From JADJLQ01 sp034439915 (GTDB taxonomy: Bacteria > Bacteroidota > Bacteroidia > Chitinophagales > Saprospiraceae), in NCBI GenBank assembly GCA_034439915.1, contig JAWXBI010000191.1, positions 1 to 6,037 of the forward strand: a stretch of 6,037 nt of DNA. The letters are read 5' to 3'. The position numbers and the translations under genes were made by a program. Positions 1 through 5,357 of the stretch are shown here, one piece after another; within the stretch, counting starts at the first letter, position 1, and each line of letters begins with the position of its first letter. Below the pieces are notes generated by a model. It was not told where the DNA came from. It did not search any database and worked only from the letters and a program-made list of their open reading frames with translations.

Positions 1-627
1 AAAACAGTTGCCCTGCTTGACCTTACCCTGGGGGAATTGGGTACCCGTGGCAATGCTAAAATCCGAAAAAAAGAAGCCCTGGAATCTGGTCATAAAATGG
101 GTGCGGTCAACCGGGAATTACTCGACCTGGGAGATGGTTTTTTTGAAAATAGCGAAAAGGCCATCCGGGTTATTATAACTCAAATTCGTAGATGGCAGCC
201 CGATATTTTATTGGCCAATGCCTTGGAAGACCGGCATCCGGATCATAGCCGTGCTGCCACTTTAATATCAAGAGCCGCTTATCTGTCCGGCCTGCGTAAA
301 ATCGAAACCCGGTATAAAAGCAAAAAACAAGATGCCTGGAGGCCGGTGGCGGTTTATCATTATATCCAGGATTATGCCCTTACCCCCGATGTAGTGGTCG
401 ATATTTCTGGATTTGTAGAACAGAAAATGGAGTTGATCAAAACGTTTAGATCCCAGTTTTATGATCCCAATTCCCGCGAACCCGAATCGCCGATCAGCTC
501 CTCGGAATTTCTCGAATTTCAACTAGCCAAGGCCAGGGTTTTTGGCAGATATATCCAGGTCGATTTTGCAGAGGCATTTAACATAACCAGGCCGATCGGG
601 GTATCCAGCCTGCTGGTGCTGAAATAA
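1..627 (+). CDS. bshB1: Bacillithiol biosynthesis deacetylase BshB1 (5' end missing)
   Basis: This is a PIG-L/LmbE-family zinc deacetylase. The family removes the acetyl group from N-acetylglucosaminyl-malate to give glucosaminyl-malate, the second step of bacillithiol (low-molecular-weight thiol) synthesis in the cytoplasm. The frame is open from base 1, so 208 residues are visible. BshB1 proteins are usually about 235-240 residues, so roughly 30 N-terminal residues, including the first zinc-binding motif (AHPDD type), lie upstream of the window. Visible hallmarks are the DLTLGELGTRG stretch (residues 7-17), close to the family's DLTxGELGTRG, the second metal/catalytic motif DRHPDHS (HPDH at 235-246), and a C-terminal FGRYIQVDFAEAF...RPIGVSSL block typical of Bacteroidota BshB1. 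The stop is TAA at 625-627. The gene lies 38 bp before the sigma factor gene on the same strand, but nothing ties their functions together. The PIG-L family call is very sure; BshB1 over other PIG-L enzymes is sure from the overall pattern. Confidence 0.93.
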   Translation, partial: KTVALLDLTLGELGTRGNAKIRKKEALESGHKMGAVNRELLDLGDGFFENSEKAIRVIITQIRRWQPDILLANALEDRHPDHSRAATLISRAAYLSGLRKIETRYKSKKQDAWRPVAVYHYIQDYALTPDVVVDISGFVEQKMELIKTFRSQFYDPNSREPESPISSSEFLEFQLAKARVFGRYIQVDFAEAFNITRPIGVSSLLVLK

Positions 628-639
628 TTTAAATTATTT
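622..639. repeat. 18-bp all-A/T perfect palindrome at the bshB1 stop
   Basis: The arms AAATAATTT (622-630) and AAATTATTT (631-639) are exact reverse complements and overlap the bshB1 stop codon. More T follows (640-641). As RNA this would be a weak A/U stem, so it is not a convincing terminator. It could be a protein-binding dyad upstream of the sigma gene or simply a product of the A/T-rich spacer. A loose match to the Bacteroidota -7 box (TAnnTTTG) is TATTTTTA at 635-642, without a clear -33 TTTG partner. Confidence 0.4.
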
Positions 640-665
640 TTAACGCGTGATGCAACCATTTTGGC

Positions 666-1247
666 TTGCTAATACCATTTAGTAAGAAAGACAAAGCCAT
701 TATATCCGATCATATCATAGAGGGGTGCCGTCAGGGCGTACGGGCGGATCAGCACAAATTGTATTTGATGCTGAAGGATAAGTTATTTGGAATGTGTTTG
801 CGGTATGCCCGCACCAAAGAGGATGCTGAAGACATCCTGCAAGATGGATTTATAGCCGTGTTCCGGGATTTCAAACAGTTTAAAGGGGATGGACCGGTAG
901 AAGCCTGGGTGAGAAGGGTTATATTAAATACGGCCCTGCAACATTTAAGAAAACTGTCTAAAAATATATTTATATACACCGAAGAGAATGAAACTTATTT
1001 ACCGGATGACTGGAATGAACAAGATCATTTTGACAAAGAGATCCTGATCAAATCCATGCTGCAAACCATACAAACCATGCCTACCGGATTCCGGACTGTA
1101 CTTAACCTCTATATTCTGGAAGGACATAGCCATGAACAAATCGCCAATTTATTGGGTATCAGTAAAGGGACGTCTAAATCCCAACTGAACAGGGCCAAAG
1201 AATATTTGCGCAAGGCCCTGGCGCAGACACTTCATGTAAACGATTAG
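666..1247 (+). CDS. ECF-type RNA polymerase sigma-70 family factor
   Basis: This 193-residue protein has the two-domain layout of an extracytoplasmic-function sigma factor, which redirects RNA polymerase to a small set of promoters. Region 2 covers about residues 23-97, with the core-binding and -10 recognition stretch FGMCLRYARTKEDAEDILQ (41-59), then FKGDGPVEAWVRRVILNTALQHLRK. Region 4 covers about 132-188, with the helix-turn-helix EGHSHEQIANLLGISKGTSKSQL (152-174). There is no extra C-terminal domain. The start is not an ATG: the first in-frame ATG is at 768 (residue 35), which would remove the start of region 2 (IIEGCRQG), and an in-frame TGA lies at 648-650. TTG at 666 is the best remaining choice, though ATT or ATA codons nearby cannot be excluded. 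The stop TAG (1245-1247) is one base before the next start, so the downstream anti-sigma-like gene is probably translationally coupled. ECF factors of this type often activate their own operon; no promoter can be named here. Confidence 0.92.
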   Translation: MLIPFSKKDKAIISDHIIEGCRQGVRADQHKLYLMLKDKLFGMCLRYARTKEDAEDILQDGFIAVFRDFKQFKGDGPVEAWVRRVILNTALQHLRKLSKNIFIYTEENETYLPDDWNEQDHFDKEILIKSMLQTIQTMPTGFRTVLNLYILEGHSHEQIANLLGISKGTSKSQLNRAKEYLRKALAQTLHVND

Positions 1248-1248
1248 T

Positions 1249-2997
1249 ATGGAAAAAAAATTACCGGAAGATAATCTGGAGCGGTTTTTACGATCTTCCT
1301 TTGAAGACTATAAACAAGAACCCACGGACAACGTATGGGGCCGTATCGAAGCGGGTTTGGAGTCAAACCCTGGGCCGTCTCAAAAGATCAAACCTTGGAT
1401 GTACTGGAGTGCAGCTGCATCTGTTTTAGGGGCAATTATATTGTTTCAGTTTATTTCCAATCAATCATTGAATAATAAGCTGGAACAAGTTATTCAACAA
1501 AATCAACTATTGTCCAATCAGCTTCCCGTTGAAAAAACCGATTCCCTGGCAGGATCTGCAATCAGTGAGCCGGTTGCTGGCCCAATTTCAAATCTTAAAG
1601 AAGGCAACCTGGCAGCGTCAACCATGGACTCTATTACTTCCCACAACAATGAAACAAAAGGCTCTGATTTAAGAAACAATACGATCCGGGAAAAAGAAAC
1701 AAGTATGCTGGCAACTGAAAACAGATTATTATCTGGTGATAACACCACAATCTCCGTGGATAAATTAAAAAGTCAAAAGAATAAAAAAGAGTTGGCCAGC
1801 GGGACTTCGCGGACCCGGAATTCTTCTGAAACATCAACAATCCATTCCAATGCCCAAATTCAGGGATCAGAAAAGGCATCCGTTAACACTAGAATCAAGG
1901 CAACAGGAGATCAGGTTATAAAACAATCATCCGATAAAAAAGTCAATCCGGTAGAGGTGGTCGAAGCTCAAAAGGTCAAATTGTTGGTCGACGAACATAA
2001 ACTTATCAGAATTGATTCGTCCGATATTATATCCGGCAATCATGAAGTTGTAAAAATCAATCAGCCAGCACGTAATATCTATTCCGTGGCTTATTTGTAC
2101 AAAAAAACAGAGGCTATTGAATCGATGCAAGAGGATAGGTTTTATTATTCAGGTGGACTCATGCATCCCATAGCAGTTAATTCAAAATCGGAGCGGTCGG
2201 TTGCCAGCGAATTGAGTTTATTAGGCGGGATATTAAACGAAAACGGTGAAATCACCCCCAAACGATTGTTCGATCCCAGGGTAAATGATTTTCCTAAAAA
2301 TGAATATACTTCCAGCAATTCCTGGCAGGCAGGGCTTGAATGGAATAAACCGATCAACCGCAACTTTTCAGTGTCAGGAGGAATAGGAGTCAAACATTTT
2401 GAATTTATTAATGAATTCACTCAATCTCTCGCATTCAGAAACAGGGAACAACCTAGTCCGGGTAATCAGCCGTTTCAACACGATTTCAGGTGCAAATTGC
2501 CCGGGCCCTCCGGTACATCGGACATCATTATCAATTCAGAACAATTGGATAGCCGGGCATCGATCAGTGATGCAGAGCAGATAAAAATTGCGATCAAAAA
2601 CCAGAGCAGACTCAATTACCTGACACTTCCTCTTTCTATGGCTTTTCAGGTTAATAAAGGAAGGTGGTCAGTATTTGCCAAAACAGGTTTTCAAGCCGAT
2701 ATTTTTTTAAGCCGTACTGTGGATGAACCCCAAATTACCCTTTCTCATCCACAGCTAAAGCTTAGGCAGGACCGTCCGAATAAACCGAAAGTGAATTTTA
2801 AAAACTCCAATCCTATAATATTGAATGCGGCCTTATCTGCCGGGATCAAATATCAAATAGGTTCTTTGTGGAGTATAAGCCTGAGCCCCGGACTTATACT
2901 GCCGTTCAGCCAACGCGAATTAAACAGGGATTTACAAGTTGATTCCAAAATTTATAGTGTGCAATTTGGTTTACATTATACCTTAAGCTCTTTATAA
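1249..2997 (+). CDS. Anti-sigma-like protein with one TM helix, long linker and C-terminal outer-membrane-barrel-like domain
   Basis: This 582-residue protein lies directly behind the sigma gene. Residues 1-48 form a short, charged cytoplasmic head with FLRSSFEDYKQEPTDNVWGRIE, a motif common at the N-terminus of Bacteroidota proteins encoded after ECF sigma factors. Residues 49-70 (WMYWSAAASVLGAIILFQFI) are one strong membrane helix preceded by Lys residues, so the head should be inside the cell. Residues 71-92 are Gln/Asn/Leu-rich and probably coiled-coil. Residues ~95-275 are Ser/Thr/Asn/Lys-rich low complexity. From about 297 to the end come alternating amphipathic strands with turns (for example 358-366, 371-384, 453-468, 471-486, 524-550, 566-578), resembling Bacteroidota PorT/OMP_b-brl type barrels. 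There is no cleavable signal peptide. The likely role is to hold the sigma factor at the inner membrane and respond to the outer membrane. This is inferred from gene order and layout; the anti-sigma domain has low sequence complexity and cannot be proven by eye. Confidence 0.82.
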   Translation: MEKKLPEDNLERFLRSSFEDYKQEPTDNVWGRIEAGLESNPGPSQKIKPWMYWSAAASVLGAIILFQFISNQSLNNKLEQVIQQNQLLSNQLPVEKTDSLAGSAISEPVAGPISNLKEGNLAASTMDSITSHNNETKGSDLRNNTIREKETSMLATENRLLSGDNTTISVDKLKSQKNKKELASGTSRTRNSSETSTIHSNAQIQGSEKASVNTRIKATGDQVIKQSSDKKVNPVEVVEAQKVKLLVDEHKLIRIDSSDIISGNHEVVKINQPARNIYSVAYLYKKTEAIESMQEDRFYYSGGLMHPIAVNSKSERSVASELSLLGGILNENGEITPKRLFDPRVNDFPKNEYTSSNSWQAGLEWNKPINRNFSVSGGIGVKHFEFINEFTQSLAFRNREQPSPGNQPFQHDFRCKLPGPSGTSDIIINSEQLDSRASISDAEQIKIAIKNQSRLNYLTLPLSMAFQVNKGRWSVFAKTGFQADIFLSRTVDEPQITLSHPQLKLRQDRPNKPKVNFKNSNPIILNAALSAGIKYQIGSLWSISLSPGLILPFSQRELNRDLQVDSKIYSVQFGLHYTLSSL

Positions 2998-3007
2998 TTT
3001 TTATTAA

Positions 3008-3030
3008 CATCCATTAACAGATAATGGATG
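3008..3030 (+). promoter_or_regulatory. Perfect 9-bp hairpin in the spacer between the barrel/anti-sigma gene and the lipoprotein gene
   Basis: CATCCATTA (3008-3016) and TAATGGATG (3022-3030) are exact reverse complements around a 5-nt loop (ACAGA), starting 11 bases after the stop of the upstream gene. There is no T-run after the stem (the next bases are CAACTCTTTCC), so it is not a standard intrinsic terminator. It may be a weak terminator or 3'-end-protecting hairpin, or a dyad operator for the lipoprotein gene. The remaining 3031-3116 is A/T-rich and should hold the lipoprotein promoter, but no good TTTG/TAnnTTTG pair was found. Confidence 0.5.
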
Positions 3031-3116
3031 CAACTCTTTCCGTTCTGGTACACCAATATAGTATAAATTAAATCAACACCGATTATTGGAGAGATTGTAC
3101 TTAATATTTAAATAAC

Positions 3117-3842
3117 ATGAATAAGCTGATTTTTAGAAACGTTATGATAGCCACTTTGGCTATGATCACTATGTACGGCTTTGTTGCATGCAACAAAGAA
3201 GATGTGAACAATACTGCACAGGATGTTACGGAAGCACTTACGGATGAATCCAGTTTTGCTTTAGAACAGCGAGGCAATCTCGGCAAACACGGCTGCTACG
3301 ATCTGGTATTCCCGTTGAGCATCCGTTTTTCTGACGGTTCGGTGGTCGCCGTTACCAGTCAGGATTCATTGCGGAAAGCCATTAAGGCCTGGCATGTGAG
3401 CCATGGCGGCTCAAGGCATGAAAAGCCTGATTTTGTATTTCCCATTCAGGTGATAGCCGAAGATGGTTCTGTAATCGAAGTGGCCGACCAGGCTGCTTTA
3501 ATTACCTTGAAAAAGGCCTGCCGAAAAAACCACCTCGATTCATTACATCGTCGTGACTCCTTGCACCATCATGGGTTCCCAAGACACGATACCTTATGTT
3601 TCACCCTGGTATTCCCAATCCAGGTAACTAAAGATGAAGGAACAATACTAACTGTAAACACTAAAGAAGAACTTAAAACCTTAACCCAGGGAGAACACCG
3701 TAAAGGCAGAGGCCATGGTCATAAACATGGTTTACGCAATCAACTCAGCCTGGTCTTTCCAATATCAGTCCTTAAATCTGATGGCAGTACTATATCCGTG
3801 GGATCCAAAGAAGCACTTAAAACCCTCCGGGAGGGTTGTTGA
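3117..3842 (+). CDS. Surface lipoprotein candidate with four VFP/DGS repeats and His-rich linkers
   Basis: The function of this 241-residue protein is not recognised. The N-terminus is a lipoprotein signal peptide: a hydrophobic stretch (residues 9-24) ending in FVAC, with Cys25 as the lipid-modified residue. The next residues, N-K-E-D, match the K-(D/E)2 lipoprotein export signal known from Bacteroidota surface lipoproteins, so outer-surface display is likely. After an acidic spacer (26-59) come four copies of a ~31-residue unit at 61-92, 105-135, 162-191 and 210-241. Each reads roughly xLVFPIxVxxxDGSxxxVxSxxALKxL. Cys60 precedes repeat 1 and Cys135 ends repeat 2; Cys161 precedes repeat 3 and Cys241 ends repeat 4, so the repeats look paired. 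The linkers are rich in His (residues 93-101, 139-157 and 194-204), suggesting metal binding. Similar repeat lipoproteins exist in other Bacteroidota from memory, without known function. The gene follows the sigma/anti-sigma pair on the same strand after 119 bp and may be a target of it. ATG 3117 gives a complete signal peptide. Confidence 0.88.
   Translation: MNKLIFRNVMIATLAMITMYGFVACNKEDVNNTAQDVTEALTDESSFALEQRGNLGKHGCYDLVFPLSIRFSDGSVVAVTSQDSLRKAIKAWHVSHGGSRHEKPDFVFPIQVIAEDGSVIEVADQAALITLKKACRKNHLDSLHRRDSLHHHGFPRHDTLCFTLVFPIQVTKDEGTILTVNTKEELKTLTQGEHRKGRGHGHKHGLRNQLSLVFPISVLKSDGSTISVGSKEALKTLREGC
3179..3198. repeat. 20-bp perfect palindrome over the lipobox codons
   Basis: The arms CTTTGTTGCA (3179-3188) and TGCAACAAAG (3189-3198) are exact reverse complements with no spacer, centred on GCATGC. 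They cover the codons for residues G21 to E28 of the lipoprotein, including the acylated Cys25. As mRNA it can form a 7-8-bp hairpin about 60-80 nt after the start codon; as DNA it could be a binding site for a dimeric regulator. The encoded residues are themselves constrained (lipobox plus export signal), so part of the symmetry may be chance. Confidence 0.6.
3297..3839 (+). repeat. Four diverged coding repeats in the lipoprotein gene
   Basis: Protein-level repeats lie at 3297-3392, 3429-3521, 3600-3689 and 3744-3839. Shared positions are V-F-P followed by [IL]-x-[VI], then a D-G-[ST] or E-G-T turn, then a V-x-[ST] pair and an A/E-L-x-x-[IL] helix. Distances between the F of successive VFP motifs are 43, 58 and 48 residues, so units 1-2 and 3-4 are closer to each other than 2-3. 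The DNA is strongly diverged between copies, which points to old duplication held by selection on the protein, not to recent slippage. Confidence 0.85.
3821..3837 (+). repeat. GC-rich inverted repeat ending at the lipoprotein stop codon
   Basis: AACCCTC (3821-3827) and GAGGGTT (3831-3837) are exact reverse complements around CGG, two bases before the TGA at 3840-3842. It encodes K/T-L-R-E-G-C of the last repeat. No T-run follows, so it is not a stand-alone terminator. It could stabilise the 3' end of the mRNA or slow ribosomes at the end of the gene. Confidence 0.4.
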
Positions 3843-3907
3843 CCGCTAAGCATAACATCGTATAACAATAAGAATTTTTCATATCAATGTAGCATTTAAA
3901 AAGAGGT

Positions 3908-3936
3908 GGGTGCCTAACAGTAGGCACCCTTTTTTT
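3908..3936 (+). terminator. Strong intrinsic terminator behind the lipoprotein gene
   Basis: A perfect 9-bp stem, GGGTGCCTA (3908-3916) with TAGGCACCC (3921-3929), closes a 4-nt loop (ACAG). It is followed at once by seven T residues (3930-3936). This is a textbook rho-independent terminator, 65 bp after the lipoprotein stop. An A-run just before the stem (3896-3902, interrupted by no more than one base) could give weak activity for transcription from the convergent minus-strand genes. Confidence 0.92.
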
Positions 3937-3942
3937 GTGTTG

Positions 3943-3964
3943 CTTTAGGCGTCCTCGCCTAAAG
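3943..3964. repeat. Intergenic palindrome 1 (REP-like hairpin)
   Basis: CTTTAGGCG (3943-3951) and CGCCTAAAG (3956-3964) form a perfect 9-bp stem with loop TCCT. It is enclosed by an outer 6-bp inverted repeat, TGTTGC (3938-3943) and GCAACA (3972-3977), which shares one base with the inner stem. It is too far from a T-run to be the main terminator, which lies just upstream. Its near-copy follows at 3980-4002. The layout resembles REP/BIME-type intergenic repeats, but copy number in the genome cannot be seen from this window. Confidence 0.7.
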
Positions 3965-3979
3965 ATGGGAGGCAACAAA

Positions 3980-4002
3980 ACTTCAGGCGAGTCGCCTGAA
4001 GT
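3980..4002. repeat. Intergenic palindrome 2 (near-copy of palindrome 1)
   Basis: ACTTCAGGCGA (3980-3990) and TCGCCTGAAGT (3992-4002) are exact reverse complements around one base; as a hairpin this gives about 10 bp with a 3-nt loop. Compared with palindrome 1, the core arm CTTTAGGCG becomes CTTCAGGCG, and the opposite arm changes in step from CGCCTAAAG to CGCCTGAAG. It ends 12 bases before the stop of the minus-strand secreted-protein gene, so it lies in the 3' region of that transcript and may act there as a 3' hairpin. Confidence 0.7.
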
Positions 4003-4014
4003 AACCTCGTAACC

Positions 4015-4326
4015 TTACTTCCCTTCCATCCTATTGACATAATCCACCGAACCGAGACGGAACCTCACCGGGTGACTTACCTGCTTATCCAGCTTTAATT
4101 CCCATTTGCAAAAAAATCCGAGGTGATCCCAATGCCTGTAAGGCGATTTAAATACCAGGCTTGAGCGCGTTTCAATAGCTTGAACGGGTAAAGGTGAATA
4201 AATAAAATGCCGTGCTGGCCTCGTCGCCACCGTATCCATGCCTTTGAATGCCCGGGCAGTAAGGCCTTGACCGATACCGGCATGGGCTATTGATAGAAAA
4301 GTAATTAAAAGAATATAATTCCTCAT
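4015..4326 (-). CDS. Small secreted protein of unknown function
   Basis: This 103-residue protein starts with a clear signal peptide (MRNYILLITFLSIAHAGIGQ), with likely cleavage near AHA|G or GIG|Q at residues 16-20, leaving about 83-87 residues. The mature part is basic, with no membrane segment or enzyme motif. The C-terminal half, GFFCKWELKLDKQVSHPVRFRLGSVDYVNRMEGK, resembles a family of short Bacteroidota exported proteins I recognise only as conserved hypotheticals. There is a single Cys in the mature protein, in FFCKWE. It is not a lipoprotein, as no lipobox is seen. Its ATG (4324-4326) overlaps the TGA of the aldo/keto reductase gene (4323-4325) in an ATGA, so the two are co-transcribed and probably translationally coupled. 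A second, overlapping minus-strand frame (4095-4283) was judged a shadow. Confidence 0.83.
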   Translation of the reverse strand: MRNYILLITFLSIAHAGIGQGLTARAFKGMDTVATRPARHFIYSPLPVQAIETRSSLVFKSPYRHWDHLGFFCKWELKLDKQVSHPVRFRLGSVDYVNRMEGK

Positions 4327-5357
4327 TTAGAGGTCGGTTTGTTTTTCAATATACCCTCTATTTCTTTAAGTTCTGGTTTCGTAAAGCTTAAATTTTTAAT
4401 AGCGCCTATACTATCCTTTAATTGTCCAGGATGACTGGCTCCTACGAGGACTGAGGTGATGCGGGGATCTTTTAATAACCATGCCACAGCCATTTGGGCC
4501 AGTGTCTGATCTCTTCTGCCAGCAAGGATATTCAGCGCGGTAACTTTGGATAAAATATCAGGCGTAATTTTTTCTGTATTCAGATAGCGCGCATCTTTTA
4601 CCGCCCTTGAATCTTTCGGAAATCCCTTTAAATACTTGTCTGTAAGGATGCCTTGTTCCAGCGGAGAGAATGCAATAGAGCCGATTCCTTTTTTTCCAAT
4701 TTCATCGAGCAAGCCGGATTCTACCCATCGGTCCATCATACTATACCGGGGTTGATGGATCAATAAAGGGGTACCCATTGACTTTAATATATCGTAAGCT
4801 TTAGCGGTGTCTTTGGCATTGTACTGTGATACCCCTGCATATAGCGCTTTCCCTTGTCTCACCAGATGATCCAGAGCTCCCATGGTTTCTTCCAACGGGG
4901 TATCCGGGTCACGGCGATGTGAATAAAATATATCGACGTAATTGAGCCCCATCCGTTGAAGGCTTTGGTCGCAACTGGCGATCAGGTATTTTCTGGAACC
5001 CAGGTTGCCATAAGGTCCCGGCCACATATCCCATCCCGCTTTACTCGAGATGATCAGCTGATCGCGGTAACCAGCCCAATCTTGTTTATAAAGTTTTCCA
5101 AAGTTTTCTTCTGCGGCACCATAGGGTGGACCATAATTATTGGCAAGGTCAAAATGGGTAATGCCATGGTCAAAAGCTGTCCGTAAAATATTTCGCCCAT
5201 TTTCCAGGTCATCCGTATGTCCGAAGTTGTGCCATAGACCTATTGAAATCATCGGCAACAGTATACCGCTCTGACCGCACCTGCGGTAGCTCATTTCCTC
5301 ATATCTGTTTTCTCGGGCCCTATACATACCGGGATCGTATTTATCATTTATATTCAT
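4323..5357 (-). CDS. gpr: Aldo/keto reductase, YghZ/Gpr type (L-glyceraldehyde 3-phosphate reductase)
   Basis: This cytoplasmic NADPH-dependent aldo/keto reductase (344 residues from the chosen start) closely resembles E. coli YghZ (346 residues). YghZ reduces L-glyceraldehyde 3-phosphate to glycerol 3-phosphate and also acts on methylglyoxal. The catalytic tetrad is visible: Asp70 and Tyr75 in HFDLANNYGPP, Lys106 in IISSKAGWDMWPGPYG, and His147 in IFYSHRRD. Other family marks are MSYRRCGQSG (22-31), LGLWHNFGH-like IGLWHNFGH (39-47), LLIHQPRYSMMDRW (198-211) and a C-terminal nucleotide-binding TSVLVGASHPGQL (301-313). The frame is open up to an ATG at 5417, but that adds 20 residues with no family match. 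ATG 5357 or ATG 5327 fits YghZ length better, and 5357 is used here. The 3' end overlaps the secreted-protein gene by 4 bp. The exact substrate in this organism is not shown by sequence. Confidence 0.9.
   Translation of the reverse strand: MNINDKYDPGMYRARENRYEEMSYRRCGQSGILLPMISIGLWHNFGHTDDLENGRNILRTAFDHGITHFDLANNYGPPYGAAEENFGKLYKQDWAGYRDQLIISSKAGWDMWPGPYGNLGSRKYLIASCDQSLQRMGLNYVDIFYSHRRDPDTPLEETMGALDHLVRQGKALYAGVSQYNAKDTAKAYDILKSMGTPLLIHQPRYSMMDRWVESGLLDEIGKKGIGSIAFSPLEQGILTDKYLKGFPKDSRAVKDARYLNTEKITPDILSKVTALNILAGRRDQTLAQMAVAWLLKDPRITSVLVGASHPGQLKDSIGAIKNLSFTKPELKEIEGILKNKPTSK

Noticed and set aside
2145..2420. Minus-strand 91-residue frame opposite the barrel/anti-sigma gene
   Set aside because: Antisense shadow of a well-supported coding frame; no signal peptide, domain or start context.
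3821..3837. Second intrinsic terminator at the lipoprotein stop codon
   Set aside because: A GC-rich stem is present but no T-run follows, and a complete terminator lies downstream at 3908-3936.
3297..3839. CRISPR or DNA-level tandem repeat in the lipoprotein gene
   Set aside because: The similarity is at protein level with diverged codons, in frame, and with unequal spacing; no conserved DNA repeat unit with spacers is present.
4095..4283. Minus-strand 62-residue frame inside the small secreted-protein gene
   Set aside because: It lies wholly within the signal-peptide frame 4015-4326, has no recognisable motif, and the larger frame has a signal peptide and a coupled start.
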